Positions 39,253 through 51,559 of a DNA stretch of 64,000 bases are shown piece after piece. The stretch is from NCBI GenBank assembly GCA_920105625.2, contig OV050032.1, positions 114,374,542 to 114,438,541 on the forward strand, read 5' to 3'. Within the stretch, counting starts at the first letter, position 1; each line of letters begins with the position of its first letter. The translations under genes and the position numbers were made by a program. The notes beneath the pieces were generated by a model. That model was not told the origin of the DNA, did not search any database, and saw only the letters and a program-made list of their open reading frames with translations. This DNA is from Clusia tigrina. Taxonomy: Eukaryota > Arthropoda > Insecta > Diptera > Clusiidae.

Positions 39253-42139
39253 GCTTGTAACTTTTTACTGGAGCGTCATAAAACCTTGAAATTTTGTAAC
39301 AATAAAGTACTCGAGCCTCTTGTCAATTTAAGCCATCGCTCAAAGCTATGCTACCCTTGAGTCCCAAATCAAACACTGATAAAACTTCAAATGGCCCTAA
39401 CTTCTTTACGGTACGTCCTACACCTATCAAAGTTTGCAACATACAAATGCTTGTAACTTTTTACTGGAGCGTCATAAAACCTTGAAATTTTGTAACAATA
39501 AAGTACTCGAGCCTCTTGTCAATTTAAGCCATTACTCAAAGCTATGCTACCCTTGAGTCCCAAATCAAACACTGATAAAACTTCAAATGGCCCAAACTTC
39601 TATACCGTACGTCCTACACCTATCAAAGTTTGCAACATACAAATGCTTGTAACTTTTTACTGGAGCGTCATAAAACCTTGAAGTTTTGTAACAATAAAGT
39701 ACTCGAGCCTCTTGTCAATTTAAGCCATCGCTCAAAGCTATGCTACCCTAGAGTCCCAAATCAAACACTGATAAAACTTCAAACGCCCCTAACTTCTTTA
39801 CGGTACGTCCTACACCTATCAAAGTTTGCCACATTCAAATGCTTGTAACTTTTTACTGGAGCGTCATAAAACCTTGAAGTTTTGTAACAATAAAGTACTC
39901 GAGCCTCTTGTCAAATTATGCCATCGCTCAAAGCTATGCTACCCTTGAGTCCCAAATCAATAACTGATAAAATTTCAAATGGCCCTAACTTCTTTACGGT
40001 ACGTCCTACACCTATCAAAGTTTGCAACATACAAATGCTTGTAACTTTTTACTGGAGCGTCATAAAACCTTGACATTTTGTAACAATAAAGTACTCGAGC
40101 CTCTTGTCAATTTAAGCCATCGCTCAAAGCTATGCTACCCTTGAGTACCAAATCCAACACTGATAAAATTTCAAATGGCCCTAACTTCTATACGGTACGT
40201 CCTACACCTATCAAAGTTTGCAACATTCAAATGATTGTAACTTTTTACTGGAGCGTCATAAAACCTTGAAATTTTGTAACAATAAAGTACTCGAGCCTCT
40301 TGTCAATTTAGGCCATCGCAAAAAGCTATGCTACCCTTGAGTCCCAAATCAAACACTGATAAAACTTCAAATGGCTCTAACTTCCTTACGGTACGTCCTA
40401 CACATATAAAAGTTTGCAACATACAAATGCTTGTAACTTTTTACTGGAGCGTCATAAAACCTTGAAATTTTGTAACAATAAAGTACTCGAGCCTCTTGTC
40501 AATTTAAGCTATCGCTCAAAGCTATGCTACGCTTGAGTCCCAAATCAAACATTGATAAGACTTCAAACGCCCCTAACTTCTTTACGGTACGTCCTACAGC
40601 TATCAAAGTTTGCAACATTCAAATGCTTGTAACTTTTTACTGGAGCGTCATAAAACCTTGAAGTTTTGTAACAGTAAAGTACTCTAGCCTCTTGTCAATT
40701 TAAGCTATCGCTCAAAGCTATGCTATCCTGGAGTCCCAAATCAAACACTGATAAAACTTCAAATGGCCCTAACTTCTATACGGTACGTCCTACACCTATC
40801 AAAGTTTGCAACATTCAAATGATTCTAACTTTTTACTGGAGCGTCATAAAACCTTGAAATTTTGTAACAATAATGTACTCGAGAATCTTGTCAATTTAAG
40901 CTATCGCTCAAAGCTATGCTGCGCTTGAGTCCCAAATCAAACACTGATAAAACTTCAAACGCCCCTAACTTCTATACGGTACGTCCTACACCTATCAAAG
41001 TTTGCAACATACAAATGCTTGTAACTTTTTACTGGAGCGTCATAAAACTTTGAAATTTTGTAACAATGAAGTACTCGAGCCTCTTGCCAATTTAAGGCAT
41101 CGCTCAAAGCTATGCTACCCTAGAGTCCCAAATCAAACACTGATAAAAATTCAAACGCCCCTAACTTCTATACGGTACGTCCTACACCTATCAAAGTTTG
41201 CAACATACAAATGCTTGTAACTTTTTACTGGAGCGTCATAAAACCTTGAAATTTTGTAACAATAAAGTACTCGAGCCTCTTGTCAATTTAAGCTATCGCT
41301 CAAAGCTAAGCTACCCTTGAGTCCCAAATCAAACACTGATAAAACTTCAAACGCTCCTAACTTCCTTACGGTACGTCCTAGGCCTGTCAAAGTTTGCAAC
41401 ATACAAATGCTTGTATCTTTTTACTAGAGCGTCATAAAACCTTGAAATTTTGTAACAATGAAGTACCCGAGCCTCTTGTCAATTTAAGCCATCGCTCAAA
41501 GCTATGCTACCCTTGAGTCCCAAATCAAACACTGATAAAACTTCAAATGGCCCTAACTTCTATACGGTATATCCTACACCTATCAAAGTTTGCAACACAC
41601 AAATGCTTGTATCTTTTTACTGGAGCGTCATAAAACCTTGAAATTTTGTAACAATGAAGTACTCGAGCCTCTTGTCAATTTAAGCTTTTGCTCAAAGCTA
41701 TGCTAACCTAGAGTCCCAAATCAAACACTGATAAGACTTCAAACGCCCCTAACTTCTTTACGGTACGTCCTACAGCTATCAAAGTTTGCAACATTCAAAT
41801 GCTTGTAACTTTTTACTGGAGCGGCATAAAACCTTGAAGTTTTGTAACAATAAAGTACTCGAGCCTCTTGTCCATTTAAGCCATCGCTCAAAGCTATGCT
41901 AACCTAGAGTCCCAAATCAAACACTGATAAGACTTCAAACGCCCCTAACTTCTTTACGGTACGTCCTACACCTACCAAAGTTTGCAACATACAAATGCTT
42001 GTAACTTTTTACTGGAGCGTCCTAAAACCTTGAAATTTTGTAACAAAAAAGATCTCGAGCCTCTTGTCAATTTAAGCCATCGCTCAAAGCTACGCTACCC
42101 GTGAGTCCCAAATCAAACACTGATAAAACTTCAAATGGC

Positions 42140-42150
42140 CCTAACGGTAC
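42140..42150 (+). other. 8-bp deletion in a monomer (unit 1)
   Basis: GGCCCTAACGGTACATCC lacks the eight bases TTCTATAC found in the sister variant GGCCCTAACTTCTATACGG. It recurs 5645 bases later at 47785-47795. Confidence 0.9.
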
Positions 42151-44889
42151 ATCCTACACCTATCAAAGTTTGCAACACACAAATGCTTGTATCTTTTTAC
42201 TGGAGCGTCATAAAACCTTAAAATTTTGTAACAATGAAGTACTCGAGCCTCTGGTCAATTTAAGCCATCGCTCAAAGCTATGCTACCCTTGAGTCCCAAA
42301 TCAAACACTGATAAAACTTCAAATGGCCCTAACTTCTTTACGGTACGTCCTACACCTATCAAAGTTTGCAACATACAAATGCTTGTAACTTTTTACTGGA
42401 GCGTCATAAAACCTTGAAATTTTGTAACAATAAAGTACTCGAGCCTCTTGTCAATTTAAGCCATCGCTCAAAGCTATGCTACCCTAGAGTCCCAAATCAA
42501 ACACTGATAAAACTTCAATTGGCCCTAACTTCTATACGGTACGTCCTACACCTATCAAAGTTTGCAACATACAAATGCTTGTAACTTTTTACTGGAGCGT
42601 CATAAAACCTTGAAATTTTGTAATAATAAAGTACTGGAGCCTCTTGTCAATAGAAGCTATCGCTCAAAGCTATGCTACCCTTGAGTCCCAAATCAAACAC
42701 TGATAAAACTTCAAACGCCCCTAATTTCTTTACGGTACGTCCTACACCTATCAAAGTTTGCAACATTCAAATGCTTGTAACTTTTTACTGGAGCGTCATA
42801 AAACCTTGAAGTTTTGTAACAATAAAGTACTCGAGCCTCTTGTCCATTTAAGCCATCGCTCAAAGCTATGCTAGCCTAGAGTCCCAAATCAAACACTGAT
42901 AATACTTCAAACGCCCCTAACTTCTTTACGGTACGTCCTACACCTACCATAGTTTGCAACATACAAATGCTTGTAACTTTTTACTGGAGCGTCCTAAAAC
43001 CTTGAAATTTTGTAACAAAAAAGATCTCGAGCCTCTTGTCAATTTAAGCCATCGCTCAAAGCTACGCTACCCGTGAGTCCCAAATCAAACACTGATAAAA
43101 CTTCAAATGGCCCTAACTTCTATACGGTACATCCTACACCTATCAAAGTTTGCAACACACAAATGCTTGTATCTTTTTACTGGAGCGTCATAAAACCTTA
43201 AAATTTTGTAACAATGAAGTACTCGAGCCTCTGGTCAATTTAAGCCATCGCTCAAAGCTATGCTACCCTTGAGTCCCAAATCTAACACTGATAAAACTTC
43301 AAATGGCCCTAACTTCTTTACGGTACGTCCTACACCTATCAAAGTTTGCAACATACAAATGCTTGTAACTTTTTACTGGAGCGTCATAAAACCTTGAAAT
43401 TTTGTAACAATAAAGTACTCGAGGCTCTTGTCAATTTAAGCTATCGCTCAAAGCTATGCTACCCTAGAGTCCCAAATCAAACACTGATAAAACTTCAAAC
43501 GCCCCTAACTTCTTTACGGTACGTCCTACACCTATCAAAGTTTGTAACATACAAATGCTTGTATCTTTTTACTGGAGTGTCATAAAACCTTGAAATTTTG
43601 TAACAATAAAGTACTCGAGCCTCTTGTCAATTTAAGCCATCGCTCAAAGCTATGCTACCCTAGAGTCCCAAATCAAACACTGATAAAACTTCAATTGGCC
43701 CTAACTTCTATACGGTACGTCCTACACCTATCAAAGTTTGCAACATACAAATGCTTGTAACTTTTTACTGGAGCGTCATAAAACCTTGAAATTTTGTAAT
43801 AATAAAGTACTCGAGCCTCTTGTCAATAGAAGCTATCGCTCAAAGCTATGCTACCCTTGAGTCCCAAATCAAACACTGATAAAACTTCAAACGCCCCTAA
43901 TTTCTTTACGGTACGTCCTACACCTATCAAAGTTTGCAACATACAAATGCTTGTAACTTTTTACTGGAGCGTCATAGAACCTTGAAATTTTGTAACAATG
44001 AAGTACCCGAGCCTCTTGTCAATTTAAGCTATCGCTCAAAGCTATGCTACCCTTGAGTCCCAAATCAAACACTGATAAAACTTCAAACGCCCCTAACTTC
44101 TTTACGGTACGTCCTACACCTATCAAAGTTTGCAACATACAAATGCTTGTAACTTTTTACTGGAGCGTCCTAAAACCTTGAAATTTTGTAACAATAAAGA
44201 TCTCGAGCCTCTTGTCAATTTAAGCCATCGCTCAAAGCTATGCTACCCGTGAGTCCCAAATCAAACACTGATAAAACTTCAAATGGCCCTAACTTCTATA
44301 CGGTACATCCTACATCTATCAAAGTTCGCAACACACAAATGCTTGTATCTTTTTACTGGAGCGTCATAAAACCTTAAAATTTTGTAACAATAAAGTAGTC
44401 GAGCCTCTTGTCAATTTAAGCCATCGCTCAAAGCTATGCTACCCTTGAGTACCAAATCAAACACTGATAAAATTTCAAATGGCCCTAACTTCTGTAAGGT
44501 ACGTCCTACACCTATCAAAGTTTGCAACATTCAAATGATTGTAACTTTTTACTGGAGCCTTATAAAACCTTGAAATTTTGTAACAATAAGGTACTCGAGC
44601 CTCTTGTCAATTTAGGCCATCGCTCAAAGCTATGCTACCCTTGAGTCCCAAATCAAACACTGATAAAACTTCAAATGGCTCTAACTTCTTTACGGTACGT
44701 CCTACACATATCAAAGTTTGCAACATACAAATGCTTGTAACTTTTTACTGGAGCGTCATAAAACCTTACTATTTTGTAACAATAAAGTACTCGAGCCTCT
44801 TGTCAATTTAAGCTATCGCTCAAAACTATGCTACCCTAGAGTCCCAAATCAAACACTGATAAAACTTCAAACGCCCCTAACTTCTATAC

Positions 44890-44897
44890 ATTCAAAT
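44890..44897 (+). other. 31-bp deletion junction in a monomer (unit 2)
   Basis: The same ACTTCTATACATTCAAATG junction, 5645 bases after the first. It was made once before the block duplication. Confidence 0.9.
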
Positions 44898-47784
44898 GCT
44901 TGTAACTTTTTACTGGAGCGTCATAAAACCTTGAAATTTTGTAACAATAAAGTACTCGAGCCTCTTGTCAATTTAAGCCATCGCTCAAAGCTATGCTACC
45001 CTTGAGTCCCAAATCAAACACTGATAAAACTTCAAATGGCCCTAACTTCTTTACGGTACGTCCTACACCTATCAAAGTTTGCAACATACAAATGCTTGTA
45101 ACTTTTTACTGGAGCGTCATAAAACCTTGAAATTTTGTAACAATAAAGTACTCGAGCCTCTTGTCAATTTAAGCCATTACTCAAAGCTATGCTACCCTTG
45201 AGTCCCAAATCAAACACTGATAAAACTTCAAATGGCCCAAACTTCTATACCGTACGTCCTACACCTATCAAAGTTTGCAACATACAAATGCTTGTAACTT
45301 TTTACTGGAGCGTCATAAAACCTTGAAGTTTTGTAACAATAAAGTACTCGAGCCTCTTGTCAATTTAAGCCATCGCTCAAAGCTATGCTACCCTAGAGTC
45401 CCAAATCAAACACTGATAAAACTTCAAACGCCCCTAACTTCTTTACGGTACGTCCTACACCTATCAAAGTTTGCCACATTCAAATGCTTGTAACTTTTTA
45501 CTGGAGCGTCATAAAACCTTGAAGTTTTGTAACAATAAAGTACTCGAGCCTCTTGTCAAATTATGCCATCGCTCAAAGCTATGCTACCCTTGAGTCCCAA
45601 ATCAATAACTGATAAAATTTCAAATGGCCCTAACTTCTTTACGGTACGTCCTACACCTATCAAAGTTTGCAACATACAAATGCTTGTAACTTTTTACTGG
45701 AGCGTCATAAAACCTTGACATTTTGTAACAATAAAGTACTCGAGCCTCTTGTCAATTTAAGCCATCGCTCAAAGCTATGCTACCCTTGAGTACCAAATCC
45801 AACACTGATAAAATTTCAAAGGGCCCTTACTTCTATACGGTACATCCTACGCCTATCAAAGTTTGCAAGATACAAATGCTTGTAACTTTTTACTGGAGCG
45901 TCATAAAACCTTGAAATTTTGTAACAATAAAGTACTCGAGCCTCTTGTCAATTTAGGCCATCGCAAAAACCTATGCTACCCTTGAGTCCCAAATCAAACA
46001 CTGATAAAACTTCAAATGGCTCTAACTTCCTTACGGTACGTCCTACACATATAAAAGTTTGCAACATACAAATGCTTGTAACTTTTTACTGGAGCGTCAT
46101 AAAACCTTGAAATTTTGTAACAATAAAGTACTCGAGCCTCTTGTCAATTTAAGCTATCGCTCAAAGCTATGCTACGCTTGAGTCCCAAATCAAACATTGA
46201 TAAGACTTCAAACGCCCCTAACTTCTTTACGGTACGTCCTACAGCTATCAAAGTTTGCAACATTCAAATGCTTGTAACTTTTTACTGGAGCGTCATAAAA
46301 CCTTGAAGTTTTGTAACAGTAAAGTACTCTAGCCTCTTGTCAATTTAAGCTATCGCTCAAAGCTATGCTATCCTGGAGTCCCAAATCAAACACTGATAAA
46401 ACTTCAAATGGCCCTAACTTCTATACGGTACGTCCTACACCTATCAAAGTTTGCAACATTCAAATGATTCTAACTTTTTACTGGAGCGTCATAAAACCTT
46501 GAAATTTTGTAACAATAATGTACTCGAGAATCTTGTCAATTTAAGCTATCGCTCAAAGCTATGCTACGCTTGAGTCCCAAATCAAACACTGATAAAACTT
46601 CAAACGCCCCTAACTTCTATACGGTACGTCCTACACCTATCAAAGTTTGCAACATACAAATGCTTGTAACTTTTTACTGGAGCGTCATAAAACTTTGAAA
46701 TTTTGTAACAATGAAGTACTCGAGCCTCTTGCCAATTTAAGGCATCGCTCAAAGCTATGCTACCCTAGAGTCCCAAATCAAACACTGATAAAAATTCAAA
46801 CGCCCCTAACTTCTATACGGTACGTCCTACACCTATCAAAGTTTGCAACATACAAATGCTTGTAACTTTTTACTGGAGCGTCATAAAACCTTGAAATTTT
46901 GTAACAATAAAGTACTCGAGCCTCTTGTCAATTTAAGCTATCGCTCAAAGCTAAGCTACCCTTGAGTCCCAAATCAAACACTGATAAAACTTCAAACGCT
47001 CCTAACTTCCTTACGGTACGTCCTACGCCTATCAAAGTTTGCAACATACAAATGCTTGTAACTTTTTACTGGAGCGTCATAAAACCTTGAAATTTTGTAA
47101 CAATGAAGTACCCGAGCCTCTTGTCAATTTAAGCCATCGCTCAAAGCTATGCTACCCTTGAGTCCCAAATCAAACACTGATAAAACTTCAAATGGCCCTA
47201 ACTTCTATACGGTATATCCTACACCTATCAAAGTTTGCAACACACAAATGCTTGTATCTTTTTACTGGAGCGTCATAAAACCTTGAAATTTTGTAACAAT
47301 GAAGTACTCGAGCCTCTTGTCAATTTAAGCTTTTGCTCAAAGCTATGCTAACCTAGAGTCCCAAATCAAACACTGATAAGACTTCAAACGCCCCTAACTT
47401 CTTTACGGTACGTCCTACAGCTATCAAAGTTTGCAACATTCAAATGCTTGTAACTTTTTACTGGAGCGGCATAAAACCTTGAAGTTTTGTAACAATAAAG
47501 TACTCGAGCCTCTTGTCCATTTAAGCCATCGCTCAAAGCTATGCTAACCTAGAGTCCCAAATCAAACACTGATAAGACTTCAAACGCCCCTAACTTCTTT
47601 ACGGTACGTCCTACACCTACCAAAGTTTGCAACATACAAATGCTTGTAACTTTTTACTGGAGCGTCCTAAAACCTTGAAATTTTGTAACAAAAAAGATCT
47701 CGAGCCTCTTGTCAATTTAAGCCATCGCTCAAAGCTACGCTACCCGTGAGTCCCAAATCAAACACTGATAAAACTTCAAATGGC

Positions 47785-47795
47785 CCTAACGGTAC
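47785..47795 (+). other. 8-bp deletion in a monomer (unit 2)
   Basis: Identical to the deletion at 42140-42150 and inherited through the block duplication. The same CTACCCGTGAG monomer occurs near 43070 and 48715 without the deletion, so the deletion is younger than the spread of that variant. Confidence 0.9.
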
Positions 47796-48849
47796 ATCCT
47801 ACACCTATCAAAGTTTGCAACACACAAATGCTTGTATCTTTTTACTGGAGCGTCATAAAACCTTAAAATTTTGTAACAATGAAGTACTCGAGCCTCTGGT
47901 CAATTTAAGCCATCGCTCAAAGCTATGCTACCCTTGAGTCCCAAATCAAACACTGATAAAACTTCAAATGGCCCTAACTTCTTTACGGTACGTCCTACAC
48001 CTATCAAAGTTTGCAACATACAAATGCTTGTAACTTTTTACTGGAGCGTCATAAAACCTTGAAATTTTGTAACAATAAAGTACTCGAGCCTCTTGTCAAT
48101 TTAAGCCATCGCTCAAAGCTATGCTACCCTAGAGTCCCGAATCAAACACTGATAAAACTTCAATTGGCCCTAACTTCTATACGGTACGTCCTACACCTAT
48201 CAAAGTTTGCAACATACAAATGCTTGTAACTTTTTACTGGAGCGTCATAAAACCTTGAAATTTTGTAATAATAAAGTACTGGAGCCTCTTGTCAATAGAA
48301 GCTATCGCTCAAAGCTATGCTACCCTTGAGTCCCAAATCAAACACTGATAAAACTTCAAACGCCCCTAATTTCTTTACGGTACGTCCTACACCTATCAAA
48401 GTTTGCAACATTCAAATGCTTGTAACTTTTTACTGGAGCGTCATAAAACCTTGAAGTTTTGTAACAATAAAGTACTCGAGCCTCTTGTCCATTTAAGCCA
48501 TCGCTCAAAGCTATGCTAGCCTAGAGTCCCAAATCAAACACTGATAATACTTCAAACGCCCCTAACTTCTTTACGGTACGTCCTACACCTACCATAGTTT
48601 GCAACATACAAATGCTTGTAACTTTTTACTGGAGCGTCCTAAAACCTTGAAATTTTGTAACAAAAAAGATCTCGAGCCTCTTGTCAATTTAAGCCATCGC
48701 TCAAAGCTACGCTACCCGTGAGTCCCAAATCAAACACTGATAAAACTTCAAATGGCCCTAACTTCTATACGGTACATCCTACACCTATCAAAGTTTGCAA
48801 CACACAAATGCTTGTATCTTTTTACTGGAGCGTCATAAAACCTTAAAAT

Positions 48850-50024
48850 TTTGTAACAATGAAGTACTCGAGCCTCTGGTCAATTTAAGCCATCGCTCAA
48901 AGCTATGCTACCCTTGAGTCCCAAATCTAACACTGATAAAACTTCAAATGGCCCTAACTTCTTTACGGTACGTCCTACACCTATCAAAGTTTGCAACATA
49001 CAAATGCTTGTAACTTTTTACTGGAGCGTCATAAAACCTTGAAATTTTGTAACAATAAAGTACTCGAGGCTCTTGTCAATTTAAGCTATCGCTCAAAGCT
49101 ATGCTACCCTAGAGTCCCAAATCAAACACTGATAAAACTTCAAACGCCCCTAACTTCTTTACGGTACGTCCTACACCTATCAAAGTTTGTAACATACAAA
49201 TGCTTGTATCTTTTTACTGGAGTGTCATAAAACCTTGAAATTTTGTAACAATAAAGTACTCGAGCCTCTTGTCAATTTAAGCCATCGCTCAAAGCTATGC
49301 TACCCTAGAGTCCCAAATCAAACACTGATAAAACTTCAATTGGCCCTAACTTCTATACGGTACGTCCTACACCTATCAAAGTTTGCAACATACAAATGCT
49401 TGTAACTTTTTACTGGAGCGTCATAAAACCTTGAAATTTTGTAATAATAAAGTACTCGAGCCTCTTGTCAATAGAAGCTATCGCTCAAAGCTATGCTACC
49501 CTTGAGTCCCAAATCAAACACTGATAAAACTTCAAACGCCCCTAATTTCTTTACGGTACGTCCTACACCTATCAAAGTTTGCAACATACAAATGCTTGTA
49601 ACTTTTTACTGGAGCGTCATAGAACCTTGAAATTTTGTAACAATGAAGTACCCGAGCCTCTTGTCAATTTAAGCTATCGCTCAAAGCTATGCTACCCTTG
49701 AGTCCCAAATCAAACACTGATAAAACTTCAAACGCCCCTAACTTCTTTACGGTACGTCCTACACCTATCAAAGTTTGCAACATACAAATGCTTGTAACTT
49801 TTTACTGGAGCGTCCTAAAACCTTGAAATTTTGTAACAATAAAGATCTCGAGCCTCTTGTCAATTTAAGCCATCGCTCAAAGCTATGCTACCCGTGAGTC
49901 CCAAATCAAACACTGATAAAACTTCAAATGGCCCTAACTTCTATACGGTACATCCTACATCTATCAAAGTTCGCAACACACAAATGCTTGTATCTTTTTA
50001 CTGGAGCGTCATAAAACCTTAAAA
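48850..50024. repeat. 6-mer tandem duplication (1176 bp), unit 1
   Basis: Overlaps the end of the 5645-bp unit 2. Landmarks repeated at +1176 are CCTTAAAATTTTG with CTCTGGTCAATTTAAG, TTTGTAACATAC with GAGTGTCATAAAACC, TTCAATTGGCCC, GTAATAATAAAG with CAATAGAAGC, GTCATAGAACC, and CTACCCGTGAG with TACATCTATC. Confidence 0.8.
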
Positions 50025-51200
50025 TTTTGTAACAATGAAGTACTCGAGCCTCTGGTCAATTTAAGCCATCGCTCAAAGCTATGCTACCCTTGAGTCCCAA
50101 ATCAAACACTGATAAAACTTCAAATGGCCCTAACTTCTTTACGGTACGTCCTACACCTATCAAAGTTTGCAACATACAAATGCTTGTAACTTTTTACTGG
50201 AGCGTCATAAAACCTTGAAATTTTGTAACAATAAAGTACTCGAGCCTCTTGTCAATTTAAGCTATCGCTCAAAGCTATGCTACCCTAGAGTCCCAAATCC
50301 AACACTGATAAAACTTCAAACGCCCCTAACTTCTTTACGGTACGTCCTACACCTATCAAAGTTTGTAACATACAAATGCTTGTATCTTTTTACTGGAGTG
50401 TCATAAAACCTTGAAATTTTGTAACAATAAAGTACTCGAGCCTCTTGTCAATTTAAGCCATCGCTCAAAGCTATGCTACCCTAGAGTCCCAAATCAAACA
50501 CTGATAAAACTTCAATTGGCCCTAACTTCTATACGGTACGTCCTACACCTATCAAAGTTTGCAACATACAAATGCTTGTAACTTTTTACTGGAGCGTCAT
50601 AAAACCTTGAAATTTTGTAATAATAAAGTACTCGAGCCTCTTGTCAATAGAAGCTATCGCTCAAAGCTATGCTACCCTTGAGTCCCAAATCAAACACTGA
50701 TAAAACTTCAAACGCCCCTAATTTCTTTACGGTACGTCCTACACCTATCAAAGTTTGCAACATACAAATGCTTGTAACTTTTTACTGGAGCGTCATAGAA
50801 CCTTGAAATTTTGTAACAATGAAGTACCCGAGCCTCTTGTCAATTTAAGCTATCGCTCAAAGCTATGCTACCCTTGAGTCCCAAATCAAACACTGATAAA
50901 ACTTCAAACGCCCCTAACTTCTTTACGGTACGTCCTACACCTATCAAAGTTTGCAACATACAAATGCTTGTAACTTTTTACTGGAGCGTCCTAAAACCTT
51001 GAAATTTTGTAACAATAAAGATCTCGAGCCTCTTGTCAATTTAAGCCATCGCTCAAAGCTATGCTACCCGTGAGTCCCAAATCAAACACTGATAAAACTT
51101 CAAATGGCCCTAACTTCTATACGGTACATCCTACATCTATCAAAGTTTGCAACACACAAATGCTTGTATCTTTTTACTGGAGCGTCATAAAACCTTAAAA
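50025..51200. repeat. 6-mer tandem duplication (1176 bp), unit 2
   Basis: Direct copy of the preceding six monomers. Private changes are AAATCCAACACTG near 50297, and AAAGTTTGCAACACAC near 51139 where unit 1 has AAAGTTCGCAACACAC. The related run in domain E (54100-55260) shows the same monomer order, so this 6-mer was also carried into E. Confidence 0.8.
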
Positions 51201-51559
51201 TTTTGTAACAATGAAGTACTCGAGCCTCTGGTCAATTTAAGCCATCGCTCAAAGCTATGCTACCCTTGAGTCCCAAATCAAACACTGATAAAACTTCAAA
51301 TGGCCCTAACTTTTTTATGGTACGTCCTACACCTATCAAAGTTTGCAACATACAAATGCTTGTAACTTTTTACTGGAGCGTCATAAAACCTTGAAGTTTT
51401 GTAACAATAAAGTCCTCGAGCCTCTTGTCAATTTAAGTTATCGCTCAAAGCTATGCTACCCTAGAGTCCCAAATCAAACACTGATAAAATTTCGAATGGC
51501 CCTAACTTCTATACGGTACGTCCTACACCTATCAAAGTTTGCAACATTCAAATGCTTGT

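Larger units (their letters stand above)
38735..44379. repeat. 5645-bp tandem duplication, unit 1
   Basis: Equals 29 monomers minus 39 bases, the 39 being one 31-bp and one 8-bp deletion inside the block. The left edge lies between CCTTGAAATTTTG and AAAGTAGTCGAGCC at 38731-38749. The same AAAGTAGTCGAGCC begins unit 2 at about 44394, after CCTTAAAATTTTG. I noticed about 14 differences from unit 2, most of them in two small clusters. Without an alignment this count is a minimum. Confidence 0.9.
44380..50024. repeat. 5645-bp tandem duplication, unit 2
   Basis: Follows unit 1 directly and keeps every landmark at +5645, including both deletions, AACAGTAAAG, CTATCCTGGAG, TTAAGGCATCG, CTTTTGCTC, GTAATAATAAAG and GTCATAGAACC. 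The right edge is near 50024, where AATGAAGTACTCGAG replaces AATAAAGTAGTCGAG. Confidence 0.9.
37370..51200. repeat. Satellite domain D
   Basis: About 70 monomers mixing B-like and C-like variants with its own: ACACACAAATGC, CCTTAAAATTTTG, CTCTGGTCAATTTAAG, CAATAGAAGC, TTCAATTGGCCC, GAGTGTCATAAAACC and CTACCCGTGAG. Its left part (about 37900-40550) copies the B region 28500-31570, and its middle (40550-41950) is C-like. Most of the domain is one 5645-bp tandem duplication, followed by a 6-mer duplication. Confidence 0.85.

Noticed and set aside
39073..39360. 95-residue frame as a possible fusion gene (also 44718-45005)
   Set aside because: It is a direct result of the 31-bp deletion changing phase between two monomers, and was copied by the 5645-bp duplication.
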